Assembly (NCBI RefSeq): GCF_002264395.1
Contig: NZ_NFVA01000036.1
Span: 1-64,000 of the forward strand
Direction of reading: 5' to 3'
From: Paenibacillus sp. VTT E-133291
GTDB taxonomy: Bacteria; Bacillota; Bacilli; Paenibacillales; Paenibacillaceae
DNA length: 64,000 bases
The notes beneath the pieces are model-generated. The model searched no databases. It saw only the letters and a program-made list of their open reading frames with translations, and had not been told where the DNA came from. Position 1 is the stretch's first letter; every line of letters starts with the position of its first letter. The translations under genes were made by a program, and so were the position numbers. Positions 7,800 to 16,647 of the stretch are shown in pieces.

Positions 7800-7844
7800 C
7801 AAGTTCCCTCCTAACAAACGCAATTATATTCCGTATTCGACTTA

Positions 7845-9377
7845 TTAAGACCGATAATCAAACCAATCAAAGTAGGCAGGTAGCTCAGCCACTTGACCAT
7901 GACCTGACGCATATAAGCCGATAAGAACACCTGTAAATCCATTTCCTTTTACAGCTTGAGGAGATAATGGGTAGGCTAGAGCCTTAGATAGCTCAATCCA
8001 CTCCTGCCCATCCAAAGCGTACAATAAGGTATATTCGGTTAGCTCCGCTCGAATTTTCAAATAAAGATGTCCAGCTGTCGTTGGAACCTCTGCCGCCACC
8101 TGTGTTATTCCATCAACGGTTAAACAAGCTACGATTACTCTTTGTCCATTTCTTTGCGATAGAGCAATCTCATAATGTGCATTCTCATCCAATCTCGCGC
8201 AAAGCCCAGCCTCGTCACCGTCCCTACTTGGGTTAAACTCCAGTAGTGTGCTCCATTCTGCTGAAGTATGCTGCTGTCTTCTACCTATAAAAGCTACCTG
8301 TCCGATATCACTAAGACCTTCAGGTTGACCCCGAAGAGACAGCCATCCCGGACGTTCCTCTAAAGACCAGCTTGCCTCAGCAGGATTACGGAGAAAGGCT
8401 AATGACAAGGGTAAGACTTCGTCATCAAAGTCATATCTTCCGCTTGAAGCAGGTTTAGGAGAGGAGCCGGGAACCCGCGGCACCTTCATTTCCAATCCTA
8501 CAATATCTTCATTATTATCAATCATTGGCCATCCGTCTTCATTCCACGTTACAGGGGCAAGAAAGGTCTCCCGCCCAAGTACGGTATACTTGGATTCCAC
8601 TAGTCTTACGCCAAGAAACACGGCCCACCAATCCCCGTTCTGATCTTCAATCAGATCGGCATGCCCTAAATATTGAATGGGACTCTCGGTTTGACTATGC
8701 GTTAATATTGGATGTGGTAATCGTTCGAACGGTCCATATGGAGAGGAGCTGCGGCCAACGATCTCCCGATGCTCCTTCGCCGTTCCTCCTGAAGCCGTCA
8801 TGATATAATACATTCCATTTATTCGGTACAAATGTGGTCCTTCCGTCCAAGGTCCACCATCCCCAGTCCAGATAACAACAGGTTCTGTTAATGCTGCTCC
8901 CGTAGCAATATCTATCTCATATTGGATGGCATGGGAGTCATAATCTGCTCCCTGCTGGGTGGTTACATATACCTTTCCATCCTCATCAAACATTAGAGAA
9001 GGGTCAATGCCCCCATAAGGAATAACAATTGGATCGGACCACGGACCCGCCGGGTCCGTAGCCGTAACATAGAAGTTCCCCTTCCCGTGTACCTCGGTCG
9101 TTATCATATAGAAGGTTCCGTCATGATAACGAATGGTTGGTGCAAATATTCCACCAGAGCTCTTGCTTTTACGTGTATCTAGCTGACTTATACGATCCAG
9201 TACATGACCCATTTGTGTCCAGTGAATTAAATCCTGACTATGAAAAATAGGTACGCCAGGAAAATACTCGAAAGAGCTGCAAACTAAATAGTAGTCATCT
9301 CCTGCCCGAGTGATGCTTGGATCGGGATAGAAGCCCGGAAGTATTGGATTCGTGTATGTGATTGAAGATTGGGTCAT
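7845..9377 (-). CDS. GH43 beta-xylosidase / arabinofuranosidase
   Basis: An N-terminal five-bladed GH43 propeller (about residues 8-310) carries the expected acids: Asp19 in FYPDPS, the Asp in GGIDPSLMF and the Glu in WTEGPHLY. A C-terminal beta-sandwich of about 190 aa (about 320-510) follows, as in the GH43 xylosidases of the XynB type. There is no signal peptide, so it works in the cytoplasm, releasing xylose or arabinose from short imported oligomers. It sits 45 nt upstream of GH10 and 47 nt downstream of the permease pair. The exact substrate (xylose or arabinose side chain) cannot be told from the motifs. Confidence 0.9.
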   Translation of the reverse strand: MTQSSITYTNPILPGFYPDPSITRAGDDYYLVCSSFEYFPGVPIFHSQDLIHWTQMGHVLDRISQLDTRKSKSSGGIFAPTIRYHDGTFYMITTEVHGKGNFYVTATDPAGPWSDPIVIPYGGIDPSLMFDEDGKVYVTTQQGADYDSHAIQYEIDIATGAALTEPVVIWTGDGGPWTEGPHLYRINGMYYIMTASGGTAKEHREIVGRSSSPYGPFERLPHPILTHSQTESPIQYLGHADLIEDQNGDWWAVFLGVRLVESKYTVLGRETFLAPVTWNEDGWPMIDNNEDIVGLEMKVPRVPGSSPKPASSGRYDFDDEVLPLSLAFLRNPAEASWSLEERPGWLSLRGQPEGLSDIGQVAFIGRRQQHTSAEWSTLLEFNPSRDGDEAGLCARLDENAHYEIALSQRNGQRVIVACLTVDGITQVAAEVPTTAGHLYLKIRAELTEYTLLYALDGQEWIELSKALAYPLSPQAVKGNGFTGVLIGLYASGHGQVAELPAYFDWFDYRS

Positions 9378-9424
9378 GTTTTAACAAACAACCTTCCTAT
9401 TCCTTAATAGTGATTGCAAGCTCC

Positions 9425-10384
9425 TTATTCCTTCACGCTTCCTACGTTCATACCAACTACAAAGTACTTTTGCATGAATGGATAGACTAGCAAAATTGGA
9501 ACCGAAGCAACAATAGTAACCGCTGCCCTTATGGAAATTGGGGTAACCTGGTCTCTTACCGAATCCGCAGTCATTCCTGCCCCGTTGGCTACACTAGGGT
9601 TACCATTTGCATTCATACTAGAGGAGATCAACTTCATCAATTCATACTGCAATGTGCTCAAGTGTTGGCGGGAAGAGGTGTAGATAAAAGCATCAAACCA
9701 TGCGTTCCAGGCACCTACCGCCACAAAAAGGGCGATTGTAGCAAGCACAGGTTTACACAAAGGTAAAACTACTTTCATAAAGATCTTGAATTCCCCAGCA
9801 CCGTCGATTCTTGCAGATTCCATAAGACTTTCATGCAAGCCACCAATATAAGTGCGAATGACGATCATATTAAATGCACTTACCATAGACGGTATTACAT
9901 ATACCCAAAACGAATTAAGCAAATGAAGATCCTTAATCAGGAAATAATTTGGAATCAGACCCGCATTAAAGTACATAGTAAGGACAAATACAAAGGTAAT
10001 CTGCTTGCGGAAAACATATTCTTTCCGGCTTAACGTATAGGCAAGCATCGTGGTCAAAAATAGATTCAGGACCGTAGATAACACTGTTCGTGCTACCGAA
10101 ATCCAAAAAGCAGGAATAATTGTACCAGAGGCAAAGACGGCTTTGTAGTTTTGTATGGTCCACTCTCTGGGCCATAGATAAATGCCGCCGCGAATAGTAT
10201 CATTTCCGGCATTCAAGGAGACTGCTATAGTATTTAGGAACGGATATAAGGTAACTATAACTAGGCATACCATAAAAATAGTATTAAAGGTGCCGAACAC
10301 TACTGGTTCGATTCCCATATTTCTCATACGTTTTCCAACATTGTTCTTTGGAGATCTTTGAGGTATCAATTGAGTTTTTTCCAT
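9425..10384 (-). CDS. Sugar ABC transporter permease, LplC/YtcP type
   Basis: An integral membrane protein of 319 aa with about six hydrophobic segments. The conserved cytoplasmic loop motif ESARIDGAGEFKIFMKVVLPLCKP (EAA loop) docks the ATPase. N- and C-terminal features (VTLYPFLNTIAVSLN; PFMQKYFVVGMNVGSVKE) are those of the LplC/YtcP type. It is paired with the permease just upstream (2 nt gap) and a binding lipoprotein. No ATPase gene is present in the locus; such systems share a general MsmX-like ATPase. The substrate is inferred to be xylo-oligosaccharide from the adjacent GH43 and GH10 genes. Confidence 0.93.
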   Translation of the reverse strand: MEKTQLIPQRSPKNNVGKRMRNMGIEPVVFGTFNTIFMVCLVIVTLYPFLNTIAVSLNAGNDTIRGGIYLWPREWTIQNYKAVFASGTIIPAFWISVARTVLSTVLNLFLTTMLAYTLSRKEYVFRKQITFVFVLTMYFNAGLIPNYFLIKDLHLLNSFWVYVIPSMVSAFNMIVIRTYIGGLHESLMESARIDGAGEFKIFMKVVLPLCKPVLATIALFVAVGAWNAWFDAFIYTSSRQHLSTLQYELMKLISSSMNANGNPSVANGAGMTADSVRDQVTPISIRAAVTIVASVPILLVYPFMQKYFVVGMNVGSVKE

Positions 10385-10386
10385 GA

Positions 10387-11355
10387 TTATAACAGCCTCT
10401 CTTCCCCTAGCCGCTTCGCAGTCCAGTTAGCAAATAGCAGCAATGTTACACTTACGACTGTTTTAAATATGCCACCCGCAGTGGCTAAGGAATAATTCCC
10501 TTGCCCAATTCCGTATTTCAATACAAATACATCTATCGTTTCCGACCAGTCTATAGTAAGCCCGTTCCCTAACAAGTACGGAACCTCAAATCCAACGTCC
10601 AGTACATGCCCTATGGACATTATCATCAGGATTACAATGGTTGGTTTAATTCCCGGCAAGGTAACATTGGACATTTTTTTGTACCGGTTAGCCCCATCAA
10701 TCTCAGCAGCCTCATATAAAGCTGGATCTATAGAAGCAATTGCAGCCAAGTAGATGATTGTACTCCATCCAACCTCTTTCCAAACGGTTGAAGCACCCAC
10801 AATACCCCAGAAATACTTCCCTTCACTCAACCAAAGGATCGGTGAATCGATAAGATGTAATTTCATGAGAACGATGTTGACAATCCCGTCGTTAACCGAG
10901 AGGGAGACACCTACAATCCCTGTTACAATAATCCAAGAGAGAAAGTGAGGCAAGTAGGATATGGTCTGCACTGTTCTTTTCCAAAATACATTTTTGATTT
11001 CATTAAGAAGTAAGGCCAATGTTATCGCGGTTATAAATCCTAAAAAGAAATTAATTAATCCCATACCCAGTGTATTTCGTAGTACCCTTAAAAAAGTATC
11101 GTCCGTAAATAGAAACTTGAAGTGCTTTAGACCAACCCATGTCTGTTCGCCAAAAGCCTTAGCTGGTTTATAATCCTGAAAAGCCATCGTCCATCCCCAA
11201 ACAGGGACATAAGCAAATAGTATAATATACAGCATCAATGGAACTGACATCCAAATCAGCTGTTTCTGATTCTTAATCAAGGTCATCGTAATCGGTTGCT
11301 TCTTTTTTCTTTTAGGATGCCGGTTAACCTTTTTTCCCGTTAGAATCTCATCCAT
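10387..11355 (-). CDS. Sugar ABC transporter permease, LplB/YtdP type
   Basis: A 322-aa membrane protein with about six transmembrane segments. A Lys/Arg-rich N-terminus (KKVNRHPKRKKK) precedes the first segment. The signature region PVWGWTMAFQDYKPAKAF and the EAA loop EAAEIDGANRYKKMSNVTLPGIKP define the LplB-type partner. GGGGAG lies upstream of the ATG. It forms a heterodimer with the LplC-type permease and receives sugar from the lipoprotein encoded upstream. A hairpin between the lipoprotein gene and this gene may lower its expression relative to the binding protein. Confidence 0.93.
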   Translation of the reverse strand: MDEILTGKKVNRHPKRKKKQPITMTLIKNQKQLIWMSVPLMLYIILFAYVPVWGWTMAFQDYKPAKAFGEQTWVGLKHFKFLFTDDTFLRVLRNTLGMGLINFFLGFITAITLALLLNEIKNVFWKRTVQTISYLPHFLSWIIVTGIVGVSLSVNDGIVNIVLMKLHLIDSPILWLSEGKYFWGIVGASTVWKEVGWSTIIYLAAIASIDPALYEAAEIDGANRYKKMSNVTLPGIKPTIVILMIMSIGHVLDVGFEVPYLLGNGLTIDWSETIDVFVLKYGIGQGNYSLATAGGIFKTVVSVTLLLFANWTAKRLGEERLL

Positions 11356-11387
11356 ATATAGTTTCTCCCCACATCATCCAGATATTT

Positions 11388-11424
11388 CAGAAAGTGGCTG
11401 GCTTTAAAAAGCCACCACTTTCTG
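11388..11424 (-). other. Intergenic hairpin between binding-protein and permease genes
   Basis: A long stem (AGAAAGTGG-CT-GGCTTT with AAAGCC-A-CCACTTTCT) begins 20 nt after the lipoprotein stop. It has no T-run in the sense direction, so it looks more like an mRNA-stabilising or processing hairpin than a terminator. Confidence 0.6.
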
Positions 11425-11443
11425 ATTTTTAAGCAAGATCTAA

Positions 11444-13147
11444 CTATTTAACACTCCAAGTATCAAATCTCCATTTAAGCTGTTCATTGATTCTGTCTTC
11501 GTAGGCTTTAATATTCGTTTTATGAAGTTCTCCAACAAATTCAGTCCAAACTTTATCGAAATTGGAAGGACTAGCCAAAATCGCTTTTGGCAGGAACTTG
11601 GTTTTCAAATCACCCATCTTCGTATCGGCAATTTTCGCATCAGAATTTTCAACAAGATCTATGGACCATGCAGGGTAAGCTACTGGGTTCGGTCCAGGCT
11701 TACTGAAGAAATCCACATAACTGTTGAAGCCATAAGCATCAAGGATTTCTTTATCATACGCTTTCAACCCTGCCTTGTACTCTTCTGGTTGTGCTGCGGC
11801 ATCCGTTGAGTTACCATCTGCAAAGTATCCTTGCAATTTCGGAGCGGTAGCGTACCAAGCTTCTGCTTTGTTGCTAAGCTTCCATGTAGCATCAGCTGCA
11901 TGGTCCCGTTGCTCTTGATTTCTCATAAAGCGACCATTTTCCACTTGATAATCTTCGCCTTCAATACCCCAGGTAAAGATTTTTTGCCAATCTTCCTCAA
12001 TTAAGGTATCCATAAGTTTAATGATTTTCACTGGATCTTTAGCATTAACAGTGATCCCAAAACCATTATTCAAGTTAAGTGCAGGGCGATCTAGATAGTA
12101 GTCTTTGGTGTTCGTATCATACACAAGAGGAAGTCCAACATAAGTTCTTTCATCTTTCTTTTGTGTGGTAAGAGAATCTTCAGCCTTTTGAAAGTTCCAG
12201 TGCTGATCAAACATTCCCAGAACGGCACCGCTGGACAATTTAGCTAAGTATTGGTCATAATCCATTGTAAATGCTTCTTGGTCAATAATGCCCAATGCAT
12301 TCATTTCATTAAGCTTCTTATAGTACTGCTTTGCATAGTCTTTATCTGCAAAGATTTCTGCTACGTTATCCTTAACTACTACTCCGCCATCATTAGGATG
12401 CCCGATCAGATGCTGAGGAGCGTTAAACAATCCCCAGTTTCTCCAATCTTTGTTATGAATCTCAAACCCAACTGTTGGCTGTCCATCAATGGTTGGATTT
12501 TTCTCTTTATATTTAACGATAAGATCGAAATACTCGTCCAAAGTTTTAATCTTTGGATAACCGGCATCTTTAAGTATAGCTTTCTGAATCCAGAAAGCTG
12601 GGCCAGAGTAATAGGTTGAATTCACATCACCGTTATACGCACCATAGTTTGGAAGTGTATAGATATGTCCATCATTAGGATCCTTCATCATGTTCCAGTA
12701 AGCTGCGTAATGCGCTTTCAAATTCGGAGCGTATTCTTCAATCAAGTCTTCGAGAGGAATAAATGCGCCTGCTGCCGTCAGTTGGGTATTAGAACTCATC
12801 AGATCCGGATAATCCGAACCGGCAATCATAACGCCAAGCTTCTGTTTAAGGTCTCCTGCCAAGAATTCAAAATTAAATGATGCGCCTGTCTTTTCTTTAA
12901 TCATCTTGTAAATTTTGTTATCTGGTGTTGGTTGCTGACCTGCTTCTCCAAGAAAGATACTAACCTCAAAAGGCTCTATCTTCTTGTCATCGGTTCCAGC
13001 TGCATTTGCAGCTGCTGTTTCTGCTGGCTTGTTTTCTCCCTTAGCAGTATTACCGCTGTTATTTCCACCGCACCCTGCTAGGGTAAAACTTAGGGATAAT
13101 ACAGCAATCAAACTAAGCTTGAACTTTGATATTGACTTGCCCCCCAT
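11444..13147 (-). CDS. Extracellular sugar-binding lipoprotein (LplA/YtcQ type)
   Basis: A 567-aa solute-binding protein. The N-terminus has Lys residues, a hydrophobic core and the lipobox LAGC, so it should be lipid-anchored outside the membrane. The start is the ATG at 13147 with GGAGGTG 6 nt upstream; an upstream in-frame extension of 47 codons lacks a ribosome site. Its large size and motifs such as NGFGITVNAKDPVKIIKLMD fit the oligosaccharide-binding family of Lpl systems. It feeds the two permeases encoded downstream. Transcription probably starts at a promoter with a cre-like site just upstream, so glucose repression through CcpA is likely. Confidence 0.93.
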   Translation of the reverse strand: MGGKSISKFKLSLIAVLSLSFTLAGCGGNNSGNTAKGENKPAETAAANAAGTDDKKIEPFEVSIFLGEAGQQPTPDNKIYKMIKEKTGASFNFEFLAGDLKQKLGVMIAGSDYPDLMSSNTQLTAAGAFIPLEDLIEEYAPNLKAHYAAYWNMMKDPNDGHIYTLPNYGAYNGDVNSTYYSGPAFWIQKAILKDAGYPKIKTLDEYFDLIVKYKEKNPTIDGQPTVGFEIHNKDWRNWGLFNAPQHLIGHPNDGGVVVKDNVAEIFADKDYAKQYYKKLNEMNALGIIDQEAFTMDYDQYLAKLSSGAVLGMFDQHWNFQKAEDSLTTQKKDERTYVGLPLVYDTNTKDYYLDRPALNLNNGFGITVNAKDPVKIIKLMDTLIEEDWQKIFTWGIEGEDYQVENGRFMRNQEQRDHAADATWKLSNKAEAWYATAPKLQGYFADGNSTDAAAQPEEYKAGLKAYDKEILDAYGFNSYVDFFSKPGPNPVAYPAWSIDLVENSDAKIADTKMGDLKTKFLPKAILASPSNFDKVWTEFVGELHKTNIKAYEDRINEQLKWRFDTWSVK

Positions 13148-13181
13148 AAAGCACCTCCATATTTTGTTGGTGTAGCAACAT

Positions 13182-13195
13182 TGTAAGCCCTTACA
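13182..13195 (-). promoter_or_regulatory. Candidate cre (CcpA) site
   Basis: TGTAAGGGCTTACA on the minus strand has perfect palindromic arms and differs from the ideal TGTAAGCGCTTACA at one central base. It covers the predicted transcription start downstream of a TATAAT, a repressing position. Confidence 0.6.
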
Positions 13196-13201
13196 AGTTA
13201 A

Positions 13202-13229
13202 ATTATAGAGGTGATGGTGCCACTGATAA
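13202..13229 (-). promoter_or_regulatory. Candidate promoter of the xylan transport operon
   Basis: A perfect TATAAT at 13207-13202 has a weak -35 (TTATCA) 16 nt upstream on the minus strand. The poor -35 is typical of promoters that need an activator, here perhaps one of the AraC-type response regulators. Confidence 0.5.
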
Positions 13230-13262
13230 TACGCCAGAACTAAAGGTGTACCCCCAAAAAGT

Positions 13263-14801
13263 TTAGGTATTCTGATGTTTAAATTCATTAGGGCTCATAC
13301 GCATCTTTTTTTCAAATTGTTTCAGGAACTGACTATAATTGGAATACCCCACTTTTTCAGCGATCTCACTGTTTTTCAGCTTGCCATGTTGAAGTAAACG
13401 TGTGGACTCCTTAATCCGGAGGTCATGCAGCTGCTCATTGAAATTAATTCCATTCTTCTTGATCAATAATTGTCCTAGATACACTGGATGCAGGAAGAAT
13501 ACCTCTGACAGCTTCTTAATCGTAAGGTTTTCACGATAATGTTCTTCAATATAGTTGTTAATTTCCTGTACAATTCCCTGCGATCTTTGGCTTTGTTCTT
13601 GTAGAAGAATATCAATACTCGCTTCCCCGCATGCTAGTAAATTACGCATTAAATCGTTCAACTTCATCATAGAGTCCCGCATTTCAGGGATTGTGATTTG
13701 GGTTAACAAGGATGATACCTGAACTTCACTAGCTCCAGAAGTGAACTCAACAATCTTATACATAATATGAATAACGATCTTCTTCACAACCTCTGGAGCA
13801 ATGCGCATCTCACGAAAACTACGAGTGGCCAAACCCACAGCTTGTTTAAAGCCTTTTTTGTCTAATGTGTTAATAGGCCTCATTAAGTCATCCATCAGCC
13901 CAATTTGATCATAATGATAGCTGAATGGGCTATCCTTGGTTCCCTGATAGCTTAAGAACCCCGAATGATCAGAATTATAAAAATAAAACATTAACGTTTC
14001 TTTTGCCGTTCGGTAGCTATTCGCAAGTTGAAATAAGGAGCCTTCACTAGCCCCTACTGCAATATACATGGCTTGCTTAGGTTGTTTATTCAGTAAGGGA
14101 GCTACTATATCATATATTGCAGCACCCTCATCAGACTCCGAAGGATATCCGTATACGATGCCGAAGCAATACGCCTCCAGATCCATCAGAAACATCGCCT
14201 CCGTATTCGTTAGGAGAGCTACTGCCTTCTCTCTTATTTCCGTATACATCTTCGGGTCTGTCTGTAGTAAACAAATATTCCAAAGGCTTTTTTCTTCCGA
14301 TAAACGGGTAAGTACGGTAACATCCGATTTATCTTCCACTTTCTCATTCAGAATTCGCTTCAGAAGTGAGACAACTTCCTCTGAGGTTGCCATTTGGTTT
14401 AAGCTTCGCTTTTGAGACTCCTCTTCTAATTCCTGATAGATCTCCTTCAGTTCTTCTGCCGCCTCTTCTTCAAAAAGCGGCTTCATCAGATAATGATTAA
14501 TGCCATATCTTATAGCTGTCTTAGCATATTCAAACTCACTATAACCGCTCAGTATGGCAAATTTAATCTTCTTTGTCTCCTCTTGCTGCCAGGCTGCAAC
14601 CATCTCCAGGCCATTCATCAGCGGCATATTTACATCTGTAATGACAAGATCCGGCAAAAGCTGCTTTATTAACTGTAAGCCCTCTTTGCCATTACTGGAG
14701 GTTCCACACACCTCAAAGCCAAGTGCCTGCCAGTCTATCCATATTTGCATCCCCTCAAGAGCGCTAGGTTCATCATCGATCAACAATACTTTGTATTTCA
14801 T
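13263..14801 (-). CDS. AraC-type response regulator (YesN family), first of two
   Basis: An N-terminal receiver domain with acidic pair LIDDEP and phospho-acceptor Asp56 in ITDVNMP is followed by a long middle region. The C-terminal AraC helix-turn-helix pair lies at about the last 100 residues (NLTIKKLSEVFFLHPVYLGQLL and NSEIAEKVGYSNYSQFLKQF). The length is 512 aa from the ATG at 14801, chosen because an AGGTGAGGG site lies a few nt upstream; a GTG four codons earlier overlaps that site. It is encoded 15 nt after the sensor kinase and directly before the binding-protein promoter. It is the most likely activator of the xylan transport and hydrolase genes. Confidence 0.92.
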   Translation of the reverse strand: MKYKVLLIDDEPSALEGMQIWIDWQALGFEVCGTSSNGKEGLQLIKQLLPDLVITDVNMPLMNGLEMVAAWQQEETKKIKFAILSGYSEFEYAKTAIRYGINHYLMKPLFEEEAAEELKEIYQELEEESQKRSLNQMATSEEVVSLLKRILNEKVEDKSDVTVLTRLSEEKSLWNICLLQTDPKMYTEIREKAVALLTNTEAMFLMDLEAYCFGIVYGYPSESDEGAAIYDIVAPLLNKQPKQAMYIAVGASEGSLFQLANSYRTAKETLMFYFYNSDHSGFLSYQGTKDSPFSYHYDQIGLMDDLMRPINTLDKKGFKQAVGLATRSFREMRIAPEVVKKIVIHIMYKIVEFTSGASEVQVSSLLTQITIPEMRDSMMKLNDLMRNLLACGEASIDILLQEQSQRSQGIVQEINNYIEEHYRENLTIKKLSEVFFLHPVYLGQLLIKKNGINFNEQLHDLRIKESTRLLQHGKLKNSEIAEKVGYSNYSQFLKQFEKKMRMSPNEFKHQNT

Positions 14802-14816
14802 AGGCTCCCTCACCTT

Positions 14817-16622
14817 CTAGCTATTTTTTCGTTCCAGGAGCTTTAGCGGAATGCCAAACGTGACAACAGTCCCTTCATTTGGGACACTGTTAATTTCAAA
14901 GCGAACCTGATCGTCATAATATAACTCCAGTCTCCGATACACGTTACGAATTCCGATATTCGTCCCTGAAGAGGCTTCTTCATTTTGAACATTAAATAAT
15001 ATTTCTTTAAGCTGGCTTGGTTCGATCCCTTTGCCATTATCTGAAATCGTAACTTGCAAACGGCCGTCCACGATTTCCGTTTTTACTCTAATGATGCCGA
15101 GTCCTTCTATGGCCTGCAGGCCATGTTTGCAGGAATTTTCTACTAACGGTTGCATGCTTAGCTTTGGAATTTTATATTGCAGCGACTGCTCATCGATCTC
15201 GAATTGATATTCAAATTTATCCCTGAACCGGAATTTCTCAATTTTTAAATACATCTCAATAAAGGTCATTTCTTCTTCCAATGTAACGAGATCTTCCTTC
15301 CAACTCAGCAGTCTTCTAAGTAATTTTGATAAGCTCTTAATAATATCTGTAACATCCGAGTAATTGTTTTTGGTACAGACAACCAGAATGGCATTTAACG
15401 TATTAAATAAAAAATGAGGGTTCATCTGACTTTGCAAAAAATTCAATTCAGCCCTTACCCTTTCCATTTCCAGACTATTCTTCTGAATCTCCAGCTTGTA
15501 GACATCATTGATCAGAGAATTAATTCTAGTAGTCATCATATTAAAATTCCGTATCAAACCACCAATCTCGTCTTGTCCTTCATCGATTTGAATCAAATCG
15601 AACTTCTCATTCGTTACTTTCTGCATATGCCTAGACAGCCGCTTTACTCGATAATTGTAGGATCTTAACATCACATATAAAAAGATTGTTGTGAGCAAAG
15701 TGACAATAGATGCCAAAATACCTGCATAAATCCTGATCTCCATTATCGCTTGAACAATTCGCTCACCTTGTGTAATTCCTATTAATCGCCAGCCTTTAAT
15801 ATAACTAGCACCACCAATAGATACAATATGGAGATCTTCCTTACGCTCAACATCCTGCAGCTTAAACACAGGATAAGGGTCCCTCGTACCTCTCTGATAT
15901 CCACTCTGTGCAGACATAACAATTTCGTCCTGCTCATTCACGAGATAAAGGCTTAAATAGTCCCTTTCTCTAATAATTACGTCATAAATTTTGCTAAGAT
16001 CCAAATCAATCCGAATCAGCTTTGTATATTCATTCAATGAACTGTACGCATCCATTTGCTCAATTACACTGAAATAAGGAGCCGTGGAGGCCACATTAGG
16101 TACCTCACTCATATGATAGGCTGCAAGAAGAACATGTTTATTAGCAGCCTGTGTTTGCTTATACCATTCGCTCTCCTTTACCTTGTCAGTGATGACCTGA
16201 TAATTACTGCCCGAAACAATAGAGTCATTATTCGTAAATACGGTAATTCGTTCAATTTGATTGTTGACCGGCATATAACCGTTCATCCGACCCCTAAGAT
16301 GTTGATCGAAAGTATCATAAAATTCAATAGAGTTGTCATATTTTCGCTCAAGCCACTCGTACAGATTCTTATCGGAAGACAGCGCGTAACTGACGGCTAC
16401 TCCTCCCTCAATAAAATCATGGATATCCTTTCTTGCTCTCTCTAATGAGATCTCTAGATTCTGCTGCTCTCTTGATTTGATCAGGTCCGAGATCCGGTCC
16501 AAAAAAACTAGGTTGATGATAATAATAGGGAGTAGAACGCCTATAACGTAAATGAGGGAAAATTTATAGTTCAGTGGAATGTCATTCACTACTTTTCTAA
16601 ATCTGAATTTTCTTCTCTCCAT
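14817..16622 (-). CDS. Sensor histidine kinase, YesM family
   Basis: Transmembrane helices at about residues 17-38 and about 280-302 flank an extracellular sensor domain of about 240 aa. A HAMP-like linker, a His_kinase-type domain with the phospho-acceptor in QMNPHFLFNTLNAI, and an ATPase domain with ISDNGKGIEPSQL and GTNIGIRNVYRRLE follow. The start is the ATG at 16622 with AAGGTG 7 nt upstream; a more upstream ATG would overlap the preceding gene. It lies between two AraC-type response-regulator genes. It probably senses xylo-oligosaccharides, directly or through the binding lipoprotein. The ligand is inferred from context only. Confidence 0.92.
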   Translation of the reverse strand: MERRKFRFRKVVNDIPLNYKFSLIYVIGVLLPIIIINLVFLDRISDLIKSREQQNLEISLERARKDIHDFIEGGVAVSYALSSDKNLYEWLERKYDNSIEFYDTFDQHLRGRMNGYMPVNNQIERITVFTNNDSIVSGSNYQVITDKVKESEWYKQTQAANKHVLLAAYHMSEVPNVASTAPYFSVIEQMDAYSSLNEYTKLIRIDLDLSKIYDVIIRERDYLSLYLVNEQDEIVMSAQSGYQRGTRDPYPVFKLQDVERKEDLHIVSIGGASYIKGWRLIGITQGERIVQAIMEIRIYAGILASIVTLLTTIFLYVMLRSYNYRVKRLSRHMQKVTNEKFDLIQIDEGQDEIGGLIRNFNMMTTRINSLINDVYKLEIQKNSLEMERVRAELNFLQSQMNPHFLFNTLNAILVVCTKNNYSDVTDIIKSLSKLLRRLLSWKEDLVTLEEEMTFIEMYLKIEKFRFRDKFEYQFEIDEQSLQYKIPKLSMQPLVENSCKHGLQAIEGLGIIRVKTEIVDGRLQVTISDNGKGIEPSQLKEILFNVQNEEASSGTNIGIRNVYRRLELYYDDQVRFEINSVPNEGTVVTFGIPLKLLERKNS

Positions 16623-16647
16623 ACGAAACACCTTGCTTCCCCAAAAG

